The position numbers were made by a program, and so were the translations under genes. Of a stretch of DNA of 64,000 nt, positions 1-11,962 are shown piece after piece (within the stretch, counting starts at the first letter, position 1; the number at the start of each line of letters is the position of its first letter). The notes beneath the pieces are model-generated. The model made no database searches and had not been told where the DNA came from. It saw nothing but the letters and a program-made list of their open reading frames with translations. The DNA is from Bryopsis sp. KO-2023 (taxonomy: Eukaryota > Chlorophyta > Ulvophyceae > Bryopsidales > Bryopsidaceae). The DNA lies in NCBI GenBank assembly GCA_030272585.1, contig BSYQ01000005.1, positions 558,001 to 622,000 on the forward strand, written 5' to 3'.

Positions 1-152
1 GTCTACCGGCAGTTAGTGCCTGATGCTCTGTGTTTTTTGTTTTTTTTGTTTTTGTTTGTTTTTTGGTTCCAAACATTCGTCTGTTCACATTGGTGTACAT
101 TTTTCCGCAATAGAAGCTGGGTGGCTTCTTCGCGTGTAATTATGTTATGTTA

Positions 153-232
153 TGTTTTCTGATATCACTTTAGTTTCCATCAATTTCAGTGACTTTTTTT
201 TTTGAGGTTTCAGATGAGAGAATACCCCCTAA
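153..232 (-). repeat. Dispersed repeat also found upstream of lectin copy 1
   Basis: The reverse complement of this stretch matches 14097-14174 closely. Shared landmarks are TCTCATCTGAAACCTC, then an A-run, AGTCACTG, ATGGAAACT and GTGATATCAGAAAA. The second copy lies about 140 bp upstream of the first lectin gene. This copy may be the upstream remnant of a lost lectin locus or an independent repeat. Confidence 0.65.
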
Positions 233-875
233 CAAATTCTGCCATAATTAAGGTTTCAAAATTTACAAAAAAAAAAGGAACAAAAAGCAGAACAACCAGG
301 GAGAGGGAAAGGAACCAAAAAAAAAACCTAGCCAGATCCTGCAGATCTTTACCACAGCATTTTTGATCGAGACTCTTGTTTCTACAGGAACATTAAAGAA
401 CCAGAGGGGGACTGTGTCAAATTCCAAGCAAGGCAAAAACATGATGCTCATCCTGTCTGCTGCATGTACATCTATTGCCTCCTGTGGCTGAAAAGCAAAG
501 AGATTAGATTCTCCAGAAACCTGTGCTACAGGTATCAGTATTGTAGCCAAGACGTCAAGCTGCCTCGCTTTGCAAACGGTTGGGGCAAGAAAAAAACAAG
601 ATCGCCCCCAGCCCCAGCCGCCACTCATGAAATACGACTTCGACCCATTGGAAATATTCTGACATCCGATCCACATGGATCGCTGATGTCAAAATGTTCA
701 TGCATGCATGTGTGCGCACACACGATCGAATCGAATCGTCGATAAGGGCGGCTGAGGCTTGAGGTCCAACCACGTACCCGGGGGGGCATGGCGTCCACAG
801 GGCCCATTCGCTCGATCGCAACTGCGTAGTTGAAGCGAGACCAGGGTATTGATCGGCTGTTGGTCGCCATCTGTA

Positions 876-963
876 GGGCCTCTCTATTTGAGAACATGTA
901 AAGACATTGTCCTCAGTTGAGGTCCCTGTCCTCATTTCACGGAACTAAATCCAGTCAGCCGTC
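876..963 (+). repeat. Dispersed repeat with palindromic core, copy 1
   Basis: Matches 22146-22237 over about 90 bp, with shared blocks GGCCTCT, GACATTGTCCTCA, CTGTCCTCATTTCACGGA and AAATCCAGTCAGCCG. The second copy has the near-perfect palindrome TGAGGACATTGTCCTCA. A more diverged, partly rearranged relative lies at about 22885-22960. Probably a MITE or SINE-like repeat; no terminal repeat or target duplication was found. Confidence 0.6.
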
Positions 964-2201
964 GACAAACCGAAACAAAACTCACAGAAAGATATGATTA
1001 TTATTATCCAGAAAAAATTTTTGGACAGAGATTGACACAGTTGAGGTTTTGTTTTGATTAGTTTGTAAAGCAGATTTATTTGGAAACACAGGATGGAACA
1101 GTGCAAAAGGGCAAAAAGTGAAACTCAAAACAAGGCTTGCTTCCCTCTTTTTCTCCATTCAGAAACGAATAATCAATCCGTCAAAAACAGAAACGCTTGT
1201 TGCAGGCACGTGACATGCGTTTCTGTAAACACATGTCACGTGCACTTACTCGGCACTACAAAAGAGCGCTGGAGATTCGCTACCCATCTCGAGGTCATCG
1301 GTACAGGAGGTTCAGTTTCTGTGTCGGTCAACGGGACCAGAGAGTTTTACAGTTTTACAGTTTCACATATTCTGAGCGCTCAGAATGGGGAACGACGACG
1401 TCCTGGAGGACAGCGCGGAGGAGCGATTGCAAAAGGCAGCGGTCGCGAGGATTTTTCGTGTGGCCAGGGAGAAAAGAACGAAGAGTTTTTTCTTCTCGAA
1501 CGACGACCTTTTGGAGCTTTTGGCGCTGGCCGAGAAGTTTTTAGGGGTTCAACCACACCCAAGGAAGTTTTTCGAATCGATCGATTCGTTGGTATTCGCT
1601 TCAAATCTGGAAGTGGCTGCGATAAATTCCGAGGAGACAGAAACGGTATTGTACTCATATCTTTGTGTGTTTTCCGTGAAATTTCATTTTTAAAAAAGCA
1701 CCGATAATCAGGATTGCTCGTGCAAGCAGCACCACAGGCACATACAGGGGTACTTTTTCACTGAAGTTGAATCGTGTGCTGGTCAGGCTCCGTTTGGCGA
1801 GTTTTGCGGCAATGTGGAGAATTGGCTGGGAGCTGTGAAAAAGCTCATGCTTGATAGTGTCAGACATCAGATGGATGAGTCCGTTGAAGCGGGCACCACT
1901 GATGTGATGGGCTTGACGGACACAGGCGACCTTTCTTGGCAGGACCGCGAAACAGTGATTACGGAGTTCGAATGGGGTTCCCAGCTGTGGCACGACGAAA
2001 TGATGGACATGGTTCAGGCGTCGAATGCATACGGTCACTTGGGGAAGTCGCCTCGAGTCGAGATCACGCCTTCAACGGAGTGCTCGGTAAGGCCTGAAAA
2101 AAAACTATCCTGGCTATCTGTGATGTTTGCTCGAAGCATTTTCTCGACATGTATAAAATCAATCACTCTTCTGCTTGGATGTTGGTTGTCTAGACAGTAA
2201 C

Positions 2202-2217
2202 CTCTTAGATCTAAGAG
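2202..2217. repeat. 16-bp perfect palindrome
   Basis: CTCTTAGATCTAAGAG is fully self-complementary. It sits just past the linker exons of the dynein relic. No function is assigned. Confidence 0.6.
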
Positions 2218-2288
2218 ATTTTCCAGACCAAACGTGATGGGCTTTCGCAAGATGTTCCAAGAATGCGATTTTTGGTGGCTGATTAAAA

Positions 2289-3110
2289 ATGTTTGTGGAT
2301 CAGGGTAAAATGAAGGAAGACCCTCGCATGGATCCCTGCATCACATCCTGGTGTCAACAGCTCCCCCCAAAAGCAAAAGTCCTCGACCACATGCTAAAGA
2401 TTGTGTTGAGAGCTGTGGGAAGGCAAGGAAAGGGCATAGTTATGATGACCCAGCCAATGATGTTCTCTCCTGGATCAACAAGTGCTGGAAAGAAAGCAAT
2501 GGAGTCCAGCAAAACCATGGTCGATGATTCGGACAGAAATCGATGGGTTGCAAGCTTGCAGAATGGCGGTGGAGGAGGTGGTGGCATAGCCAAAACTGGA
2601 ACGAGTGACAATGGGATGTGTGGAAATGACCCCAGCAACTGCGAATATGTCTCCAATATTACGGTCAACAATGTATTGGGATGCTGGCGATCATCATCAC
2701 CCCAACAGATCGAATATGTGAAGAGGGAGGAGAATGGCAAGCTTGATAAGGAGCTGGGGTTTTTGAAAACTGAGGCGAAGTTGTTGGTCGGAATCCGAAG
2801 CGATGCTGACACATCCAATCTGAATATGGAGGACATTCTGATCTCTGGGATTCGAGAGAAGGAGGCCCATGTTGCGCACAACCCAACGATGCAAGATGAG
2901 AAAAGGAGGGTGCTGAGGGAAATTGATATGATGAATGGGCTGGTGAATGCTGTTACATCCACGAGGTCAAATGAGGTGGACCAGCCACAGAAAGAGAACG
3001 CTCAGCTGAAGTCCTCGGTGCAAATGCTTCGGTCGGATTTGATGTCGACCGAAAACGATGCCTACATGGAGGACTACGATATGTTCCGAGCCGAAATCGG
3101 TGAAGGGTAA
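2289..3110 (+). CDS. Unrecognised 273-residue ORF inside the dynein relic
   Basis: A single open frame from ATG to TAA. It has a low-complexity stretch (GGGGGGG near residue 96) and a charged, probably coiled-coil C-terminal half rich in Glu, Lys, Met and Asp. It sits where AAA1-AAA4 of dynein should be, but I see no Walker A or B motif and no convincing dynein match. It could be inserted sequence, a decayed exon or a chance ORF. No function is assigned. Confidence 0.3.
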   Translation: MFVDQGKMKEDPRMDPCITSWCQQLPPKAKVLDHMLKIVLRAVGRQGKGIVMMTQPMMFSPGSTSAGKKAMESSKTMVDDSDRNRWVASLQNGGGGGGGIAKTGTSDNGMCGNDPSNCEYVSNITVNNVLGCWRSSSPQQIEYVKREENGKLDKELGFLKTEAKLLVGIRSDADTSNLNMEDILISGIREKEAHVAHNPTMQDEKRRVLREIDMMNGLVNAVTSTRSNEVDQPQKENAQLKSSVQMLRSDLMSTENDAYMEDYDMFRAEIGEG

Positions 3111-4639
3111 ATTCTAATGAATTCAACTGCCGACGTATGAAATGTTGATCAAATGGTCATCAACAACATTGTGATTGCCACCAGGAGCCAAATTGACATT
3201 GGGATGGACAAGCTGTTGTCCAGAAGAAATGAGATGGAGGTCCTACAAAGGAAACTTGAGGAGCTACAGCCAGTGTTGGCCAGGACTGCCGAGGAGGTGG
3301 GGACCAAATTTGAACCCAAACAAAAAAAAGGACACATAAGAAAAAGAAACGAAAATCGTTGCCAATAGAATACCTATTTTAGTGAAAACAATTTGTATTC
3401 CAAATTCTGTTGAATAATATTCCATCCATCCCTTATCATATATATATATATATATCAATCTATAACACATTTTCGTGAACAATTTCGATTAAAAAAATTT
3501 ATACAAATATATGTTAATATGTTTTTTCCTCTCGACATCCAAAACACAGGTGAAGCAGATGATGGTCGAAATGACCGAAGAGAAGAAAGAGGCTGACGAA
3601 AAGAAAAAAGTCGCCCATAAGCGAGAAAAGGATTTTGAAGACGCCATTGGAAAAGTTGCTGATGCCCAAAAAAACTTGGATGAAGCTTTGGCTGCAGTAA
3701 ATGCTGCCGAATCTTGTGTGATGAATGTTTCCAGAGAGGACATCATTGAAATAAAACCCTTCATAAGCCCACCGAACAATGTAAAGCTTGTGATGGCCGC
3801 GGCATACATCTTGTTTGACGTACAACCGGAAAAAATCGTCAAAAAAGGTGAGGAAAAAGTGAATCAATTTATTGGAGTGTATGTCTATGTATCTATCTAT
3901 CTATATGTTATATATTTTTCTGGTGATACTTTTGAATCCCTGGTGAGAAATGAATGGCTATTGAAGCATTACTATAACAAAAAACTCGATCTAATACTCT
4001 GTATCTATTTACTTATATTGTTCTTATCATTTGAAGAGTGCTTTCCAGGAAACAAATTTGCTGACCATTGGTTGGACGCAAAAAAAATGGTTTGCAAACC
4101 AACTTGCTTTTTGGAAGACCTCAGAAATTTCGAGAAAAACAACGTAAAAGAGGTGGTCATGAAAAAGTTGGAGCCATACATCACCAACAACAATTTTACC
4201 GCACAAAAGATAGAGAAAACATCAAGGGCTTGTATGGCAATATGCTCCTGGGTGCGATCAATATATGCATATCACAAGGTCGGACTTCAGGTAACTCTTT
4301 CACTTCCTTTTCACTGTGTTTTCTTTCTTTTTTTTTTGTTTGTGGTTGCATTTCGAACTTCGGATGGATGTGATGTAGGTTGCCTCCAGACGCGTTGCCA
4401 TTGAGGAAGCTGCAAAGAAGCTGAGCGAAACGACAAGGGAGCTGAGCATAGCCCAACGAAAGTTTGAGTGGAGAGAGGCCAAAATCAACAGCTTGGAGGA
4501 AAAATTCAAACTGGCGATGGCTAAAAAAGATGCCTTGTCCAAACAAGTGAAGGATTGCAGAACCAAGCGGCAAATTGTTGAAGAAATCATCGGTGGTTTG
4601 TCCGGGAAGTCCTTGGCGGTTCCACCGCCATGGCATTAA

Positions 4640-7600
4640 ATATGCAGAAACACCCTGCCACGGGCCACAAATGTATATTCATTTATATATTTTGGGGGGC
4701 AAACAAATCTGCCCGTGGTCGGATACGAAGAATCGAAATTACCCCCAGCAGAATGGAATTGCCCCCATTCCTGAATGAAAAAAGTCGATGTTTGTACTCC
4801 AGCGCAAGATGGCGAAAGCCATCTCTGGAATTAAGTTTGGTGGATTCAGAGGAGAAAAAGGTAAGAAAGACCAGGGGCTTGTGGTAATGAATTTGATGTG
4901 GAGTTTCGGCCGTTGATTATGAGCATAATTTCGTTTGCTTGTTGAAATGAGTGGCAGAGATTTGTTGGAACTGGAAATTTTGGTTGAGAAATCAGATCAG
5001 GAGTATGGTTTTGTTGGAAACATTGAAATCATTTCTGGTAAGATGTTTATGTTGGATGGGGACTGTTGCATTGCAGGTGATTGATTGAAAAAAGGCATCA
5101 AAGTCAATATTTCTTTGACAGCCCCTTGGAAATGTGATTTCCGCTTCCATGTAAAATCAGATCCTATAGAAGCAGCAAACTCACCGGACTCCTCAAGGTG
5201 TTGAGAAAATACCAGTAAAAAAAAGTGGGAAAAAAGTACTGATGTTTTGTGCAATAGTATTCCTTGCAAGGGATCAATGGATTCTTCTTTTTTCTGGACT
5301 GGATATGGGGAGCCCTATGTATTCTCCATCCTAGATTTCGAATTCCCTTTGTTTCAATTTGATGTCAAGCTGGGTGCTAAAGTTGCACAAAAATGTCAAT
5401 AGGCCAGCATTAGCTAGAGTGCAGCCTCAGTTTTGTTCTGTTTTCTTTTCTTTTCTTGGTCAATTTTTGGCAATGTAGGACTTGCTGGGGAGAACACCAA
5501 CACTGGAATGGTAGCTAATGTGGGGCCGGCTGATTGGAATCTCAACGAAACCTTCAGTACATTGCTACGTGCAAGGCGTGCCAAAAAGTCTTTGAAAAAA
5601 AGCCTTGAATCAACGAGGACCCCAATGGTGCCATACTGAGAGAATTTCAGGTTTGTTGAGAACACCCTTTTGGGGAAAACGAAAGGGGAATGAGGATCAA
5701 AAATTTCACAGGGTAAATCCACCCCTGTTGATTTTTTGTTTAAAAAAATGAGGATGGTAATGTTCAGGGAACCAAACAATACACCTCCTTAAAAAAAAAA
5801 AAAAGAAACAACAACAATTCTCTCTCCATTTTTTCCCGGAAGAGGGGGGGCTGGATGTATGGAAACTTTGTAAGACTGACTGTTGATTCCTCAATATTAT
5901 TAAATTAAGGACTAAAAAATTATTCCTATTTATTAATTTCAGGAAGGAATTGCTCCAACTGGATGCCAAAGGCGAAGTGAAAGAAAATATTGTGGAGAAT
6001 GTGAGTTCTGAGGTGAAAAAACCAACAGAAAATTAAAGAAACAAGGTCAATGTAAATAGCAGAAGCAATGAAAGGCCTGTCGGGGTGCATCCAAATCCTG
6101 ATTACATTCTGTTAACAAAGCGGGCCAGTTTTACCCCCCCCCCTGTGGTGAAGATAGCAGGCCATAAAACAAACTCAACTGGAGATGTAGCAAGGAAGGA
6201 AGACAATGTCAGTTGCAGTAATAATGCATTGAGAGCAACCATAGAAAGGGACTCCATTTCTTCCAGAGGTGATATTATGGTGCCTAATTTACAAATCTTT
6301 TCTAAAATAAGACTGATATAGTGTATTTGGACCTTCAGGTTATGGAAACAGAGTTAATTCAAGAACAAGTGGGAAAAATACAAGAGGAAATGCGAAGGTA
6401 AAAAGCCAAAGTGGATACTCACTCCGAGGCTTCCATTTTTTTCCGAAAGTTTTGATTCTGACATGTTGGCCTACCTCAAAAGCGATTCCACATGCATAAA
6501 GAATGACATAAACAATAGGAAAAAAAGAAGTTCATTTTTACTATTGGATGTCTCTGTTGCTATAGGGAATTAGTGGCCAAACTCAACCAGTTGTTGAGTG
6601 ACGGATCCATCGCAAATGAAAAAGAAAAAAAGCCCAACTGGAGGTAAAACCGAATGTGGGGGAAAAAAAATCATTTGGCGGAGGATGGCTCCCCTACCTT
6701 TGTTGCAAAAAAAGAGGTATAAGAAAAACGCACGTCAGTCTGATATGCTTCTTACTCAGTCCTGTTTTTGAAATAAATCTTACTCAAGGTGGAGCCCCCT
6801 CTCTCCCTTTTATTTTTATCTCATTTTTTTGGAATCAGTTTTGCTGTTTCCCACTCTTCCGTGGATAAAAAGCACACTGTTCTTAACTAATATTGCACTC
6901 CACTTTTTCGGTTTTGTTTTTTAAATGACAGGCGATGATGAACAAGAAAGATGCAACGAATCAAGAAAACCTTCAAGCTCAAGAGGCCTTGTTGAAACAA
7001 CAACAGGAAAAAAAATAAGCAACACGCCAAAACAGTGGAAAAAAATGAGAAAAAGGAGCACAGCGAATTAAAAATGAGAATCAAAGCTATGTTGTGTGAA
7101 GATAATACCCCAACCCCTCGATGATTGAGGGGGCACATGATCAAAATATTAGTTCCCCGCCCGATGGACCTCCTGGATGGGTGTTGAACAGTAAGAGTCG
7201 AGCACAGGGTCCTGGGATGAAAAATAGGGGAGAAACTGCACAAAAAGAGGGGAAAGAAGACAATCACCAAATTGTATCAGAATACCTGATGCATAACCAC
7301 TCCAGTGGAATCCCTGGCCTCATCGAAAATTGTACAGAGATGAAAAGCGATTCAATTGCAGCCAATGGTTCACCACCCACATCACTCCCTCTTGATGGTC
7401 TCTCACCACACAGGATAAGTAACCTGACACTGCTGCTTTAGAACCTTTAGCTGAGGAGGAGAGGGGCCTACCCCTCTATATATATTAGGAAGTCTGGGAC
7501 AGGCCAATGTCGCCAATGGGACTGGAAAACCCTGAATGACCTTGATCATTCTCGAGGCAATCATCGATGCAACAGTGTGGAACGGCATCTGGATCACCAC

Positions 7601-7690
7601 AGGTAGCGTGTACACGTATGTGTGTGCGTGTTGGTGTACGCAGGCATTTCTATAGAATGTCACTTCAGATTGAACCCAATCTGCACATGT
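4640..7690 (+). other. Exon-like coiled-coil scraps, no intact gene
   Basis: Short open segments bounded by plausible splice sites occur at about 6344-6398 (ELIQEQVGKIQEEMRR), 6566-6645 (ELVAKLNQLLSDGSIANE) and 6931-7015, all on the plus strand and rich in Glu, Lys and Gln. The LNQLLSDGSI segment resembles the dynein AAA5-AAA6 region where ILxLLSxSEGNIL is usual, so this may be the decayed 3' end of the upstream dynein relic. That is inference. The rest is A/T-rich spacer with poly-A and poly-T runs. Confidence 0.3.
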
Positions 7691-7694
7691 ACAG

Positions 7695-9060
7695 GTGTTT
7701 GCTGCCAGCAGCGGGTACCTTGGAGTCCTCAGTTTCCAAAAACGAATGAGGGAAGGGACATGCCTTCCCAAGGACCACTCACCCCACCCGGGGAAACCAA
7801 ACGAGGATCGGCCCCACGCATCATCGCTTTGGGCACCTCAGATTGCCTCGATCCATCTTGAAGTCGATTTTCGAGGAATGTGGGTCGGTGGAGGATGTGG
7901 TTATGTTCCCTGGACAAATGTGCGCTTGCATGAATTTAGTAACTGTGAGGATGCTTAGAGGGCAGCCAGAGACCTCGACATGAAGGATATCCCCGTGCTG
8001 ACAGCCAAAAGGAAGCTATGATAGAATTCAGATCGAATCGAAAAGCCCTGGCTGATAAGAGTCAGACAGGGATTTGATGCCTGGAGTGCATCCAACAGAA
8101 GAGCAAGGTACAATTTTAATTTTTTTCCAAAATCCCTCAGTCTGTCCCCTCATGTTCCCCGGACAAATAAAATTGGATCTCGTTAAATGCAAGATTTCAC
8201 ATGTTGATTGCTCACCCCATTAGTTCCTCCAGATGGAAATTAATTTATGGATGTTCATACCTTGTGTGCAGGACCGAATTTGAGCCATCATTTCAACCCA
8301 GGGATTCAACCATCATGGGATGCACAAAGTCCCTCATGCAAATGATGGAATAGATCTCCAGATCCAGCTGGATTTGAAAAGACCGCCCTGATCAAAATCC
8401 CACATGGAAGGAGGTCGGAGAAGATATCTCAATATATGAGATGAGCGAGCCAGAATGAGGAAATTCAGCCCCCGGTGGCCAAGCTCTCTCGGCAGATTTG
8501 GCTGGGAAACATGTCCCTTCGGCGGAGCAAAACTGTCTTGTTCAGTTTCTTCTGTCGATACGGTCCGGTGGAGAGCTTGAGCATTTTCCCTGTCACTACT
8601 TTTGCATTTGTGAATTTCCAGCAGCTCGTCCCAAGGAAGCCTTGGATTCCGAAGTGGTTTCTGCTATATCGGGGACGAAGCCCCTCGTGGTCACATTTCA
8701 GAGGGAAGGCTCTCTGATCCTCCAGCCTGGTTCATAGCAGGAGAGAATTTTGGTTGGAAGATTCCCCTGGTGTGTGCTTTTTTTGCATGATGCTGGCGCT
8801 GAGCGTTTTGATGCTGAGCCCTGTCTGATGATTCATTCGGCTGGTCTGGTTTCAGGTCAAGACAGGCGTGGGCTCCCTGGAAGGGGTCCAAACATGCCGA
8901 GTCCTGGGATGAGCATGTCTGGCATGCCGAGTCTTGGAGTGGGTATTTCTGGCATACCTAGCCCTGGAAAAAATGGCCCTGGCATGCCCAATCCTGGTAC
9001 GAGCAGTGGCATGCCCGTCCAGCAAGAAATCAAGCCCTGCGATAAACGGCTCTGGTATGC
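7695..9060 (+). pseudogene. Decayed tandem-RRM (Spen-like) RNA-binding protein
   Basis: Two broken RRM domains follow each other. The first, about 7820-8030, reads SILKSIFEECGSVEDVVMF and then RDLDMKDIPVLTAKRKL, but it needs a frame change and crosses an in-frame stop. The second, about 8470-8720, has RNP2 (IWLGNM), FCRYGPVESLSIFP and RNP1 (FAFVNFQ), then changes frame before KEALDSEVVSAISGTKPLVVTF. At about 8880-9020 a Gly/Pro/Met repeat follows (variants of GMPSPG). The KPLVVTF ending is typical of Spen-type RRMs. Several frame breaks make it a pseudogene or captured fragment. Confidence 0.6.
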
Positions 9061-9419
9061 TCAGTCCAGGCATGGATCCACCAGGACACTCACAGTAGGG
9101 GCTCAATTTGAGGATGGAATGCCAGGTCCTAATGATGAAGCGCACCAGATGGATGGATCAACAAGATGCACTATGACAGTCAGTTGGCATCTAGGTGTGG
9201 TCTCATCCAAAACTTGTCCCTGCACCAGCATTGTGATTGCATGCGTGTGCACACAAAAAGAAATGGCTGAAAAAATTTCGAAGTTAAAATCGCTCTACCA
9301 CCTATCAGAACAAAAAGACTGAATAGAAAGATTTGTATTCGCAATTACAAGCAGATTGCAAATTTTGATTCAACTTTGTTTGATAGGTTTCTGAATCATT
9401 CATCGCAAAAAATTCGCTC

Positions 9420-9655
9420 ACTTGCAATCCACTTGCAACCCACTTGTCGCTGTCACTTGCACGCAAATAATACAGCAAGTGACACTTGCAGGCAAGTGGA
9501 TTGCAAGTGACACGGCCACTTGCAGAGTCATTTGCGGGCAAGTGGTTGGTAACGCCCACAAGCACTTGCTGTATCACTTGCGTGCAAATGGGCGCTCATT
9601 TGTTGTCTCACTTGCTTGCAAGTGAGCGCCCACTTGCGGACCCACTTGCCTGCAA
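9420..9655. repeat. Left subterminal repeat array of the 9.4-kb element
   Basis: Degenerate repeats of CACTTGC with its inverse GCAAGTG, in mixed orientation and irregular spacing. Together with the right array this resembles the subterminal transposase-binding region of DNA transposons. Confidence 0.65.
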
Positions 9656-10982
9656 TTGATTTGAGAAATGTGTGGAGGATGAATCACCTAATTATTATCG
9701 CGATCAAAACACTGCAACATCATTTTAAAACAAATGGATTTATTAATTGTATTGACAAGCATTCCTATCCATCAATTACAAGTTCATTACAAATGAATCT
9801 GACATCTCCAGGCTTCTAGGAGTCGAACCCAGATCTTTGCCACACGCCTCTTCCGATTCCCCCCCTTCTTATCCCTACAAACCATCTATCTACACCAATG
9901 CAAAACATCAAGGAGTTGCATTCCACTGAGATAGCCCCAAAGATGCTCCGCGATCCTTTTCATACCCTGCACTTTTAGCAAATATCGGCAATCTATTTTT
10001 TTCAAATGCCATTTGAAGTTTTTGGGTTGCTCGAGGACCTAGGTGGAACACCTGAACAAATTGCTTGATAGCTTGCAAGCAGTTGAGAAGTAATACGATA
10101 CTGATTGAGCTGGCATCTGCCTCCTTCTAGCACCTGATCAAAACGAACACCAAGAAATTATAAAAAGCACAGTCTTGGGGTTGGAATGTATATTCTTGCG
10201 GATACGAGCCAACCCTGGCATCCAGCCTGATGGCATGCGCTTGAAATGCAGAATTAAAGAAATAACATCAGGATTGTTGTTTTGTGGCAAATAGAGGAGA
10301 GTAAACACACAAAATCATACACACACTCTCCACAGGAAAACTATGGTTCTCAGTATGTTATTTGCTTCACAATCCCAGCCTGATGCTTCCACATTTGAAC
10401 ATTCACCTTCCCTTTCCAGGTCTCTTGTTTAGTTTCTTTTTCACAGTCAAATCCCTTTATGTAGGCCCAGGGCAGGAAAAGATGAAGCCAATAAATTGAC
10501 AAACAAGAAATACCTGAGTTTCTGGTAGGAAGGTGGTTTCGCGAGCTCCAACTACGGCGTTCTGTTTGAAAATTCTGTGTGCTCAGTTCTTTTTTCTGCC
10601 AATTAACTCCCTGGTTATTGGGTTCATAGTGCCTGAAAAAACGCAACCACACCCAAACACTCTAGCCTCGATTCGATTGTACTGCATTTACTTCGATTCT
10701 TCTCACAAGACAAAGACAAAAGTCTATCATGGCTATGGTAGCCATGCTTTTTTGCAGCAGCAAGCAGAAATAAAATACAAACATAAAATGCGATAGCCGC
10801 GCTGGCCACCGTAACATTCAAGCATATGGGCAGATCATACATACATGCACCCCAAGGTCAATTATATCTGCCTGTAGATGCATCAAGTTTATCTGCAGAT
10901 CTTTCCCTCGTGCCCGAATCGAAACACCCGCGTTCCTGGTTTGTATAAATCCCATGCAACACCCAGAGACACAGGATATTTT

Positions 10983-11600
10983 TCAGCCCACTGCACAATA
11001 TTTGTGAGCAGCAACAAGCAGAATTGAGTACATGCAAACATATTTCTTTTTCTCAATGGTCACCTCAAAGTGAGGTAAGGTCTTTTGCAAAGACCTGTCC
11101 CTTGTAGGCCTTTTCTTCCTCAAACTGAGGGTGGAGGCAGTGATGTCGATCCCATCATCGATGGTTTTCCTCGCGTTTTTTAGGAAGAGCCAGGGATGAG
11201 ACCATGACATGGTCACCCGAGTGGTACCTCCACAAAATCCTACCTGTGGTTCACGGCAAAACTTTCAAACCCCACACCCTCCGCATTCTTGATTTCAGCG
11301 TTGCTGGATCGAAAGCGCAGCCATACCTTTAAGGACGTTTGGACAATCTCACAACGAACGCACCGACCCAGCCAAACTCCCCACTGCTGTCGACGTATCT
11401 AAAAGAGTAGACGGCGTCCATGGAATTTACTCCCTCGTTATCGGCCCCTGGCGAGTCGGTCGATCGACCGTCGATATATGCGTTCCATATCTCCCAGCCC
11501 CACCAAAGCGTAACATTCGGAGACGACGACTGCGTCCCCTCCGTGGTCCTGGGACCGTGTCCCCGCCTTACCCCCTTTTCGCTTGAAATAAACCATATTG
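10983..11600 (-). pseudogene. Unrecognised exon-like coding fragments inside the 9.4-kb element
   Basis: Minus-strand open segments at about 11555-11335 (TLWWGWEIWNAYIDG, VYSFRYVDSSGEFGW), about 11325-11265 (FRSSNAEIKNAEGVGFESF) and about 11216-11040 (SWSHPWLFLKNARKTIDDG). They look like real protein sequence, aromatic-rich and perhaps beta-sheet, and could be consecutive exons of a captured cellular gene. I do not recognise the family, and the joins are not proven. Confidence 0.3.
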
Positions 11601-11649
11601 ACAGCAAGGCACAAAAGGTGCAAGGTGTTGTGTCCGAGATTGATATGAT

Positions 11650-11962
11650 ACGACAAGTGAGGTTGCAAGTGGGGCTGCAAGTGATTCCACTTGCGCGCAA
11701 GTGGGGCTGCAAGCGATTTCCTTGCGCGCAAGTGAGTTTGCAAGTGGTTCCACTTGCGCGCAAGTGGTGCTGCAAATGATCCACTTGCGCGCAAGTGGGG
11801 CTACAAATGATCCACTTGCGCGCAAGTAGGGCTGCAAGTGATTGACTTGCGTGCAAGTGGGGTTGCAAGCGATCCACTTGCGCGCAAGTGGGATGCAAGT
11901 GATTGACTTGCGTGCAAGTGGAATGCAAGTGGCACTTGTAGCTCCACTTGCACGCAAGTGCA
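11650..11962. repeat. Right subterminal palindromic repeat array
   Basis: About nine units spaced near 31 bp, most centred on the perfect 16-bp palindrome CACTTGCGCGCAAGTG or a one-base variant (CTTGCGTGCAAG), separated by GGGGCTGCAAGTGAT-like spacers. The long minus-strand ORFs crossing this array are repeat artefacts. Confidence 0.75.

Larger units (their letters stand above)
1..1384. other. Intergenic region with repeat remnants
   Basis: No supportable gene. It holds poly-T and poly-A tracts and two dispersed repeats listed separately (153-232 and 876-963). The ORFs here are short, overlap on both strands and lack domain similarity. Confidence 0.5.
1385..4639 (+). pseudogene. Truncated dynein heavy chain (linker end plus stalk)
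   Basis: Exons supported by splice sites and phase are 1385-1645, 1748-2086, an exon ending at 3296, 3550-3847, 4037-4290 and 4379-4639. The first two encode the C-terminal linker, with LLELLALAE, VQPHPRKFFESI and the hallmark GNVENWLGAV. They run into the start of AAA1 (SPRVEITPSTECS, where motors usually have SPRLVITPLTDRC). The later exons encode stalk coiled coil 1 (LLSRRNEMEVLQRKLEELQP), the microtubule-binding region and coiled coil 2, up to IIGGLSG followed by a stop. AAA1-AAA4 with their Walker motifs, and everything after the stalk, were not found. A full-length dynein heavy chain is over 4000 residues. The stalk exons themselves are open, so a short transcribed derivative is possible. 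Confidence 0.7.

Noticed and set aside
9819-9829. tRNA or tRNA-derived SINE, from a perfect B-box (GGTTCGACTCC, minus strand)
   Set aside because: No matching acceptor stem or A-box at the right distance; a similar isolated B-box at 21793-21803 also lacks the rest of a tRNA.
11650-11962. Possible CRISPR array (palindromic repeats with regular spacing)
   Set aside because: The spacers are near-identical to one another, the repeats vary, the host is eukaryotic, and terminal inverted repeats place the array inside a transposon.
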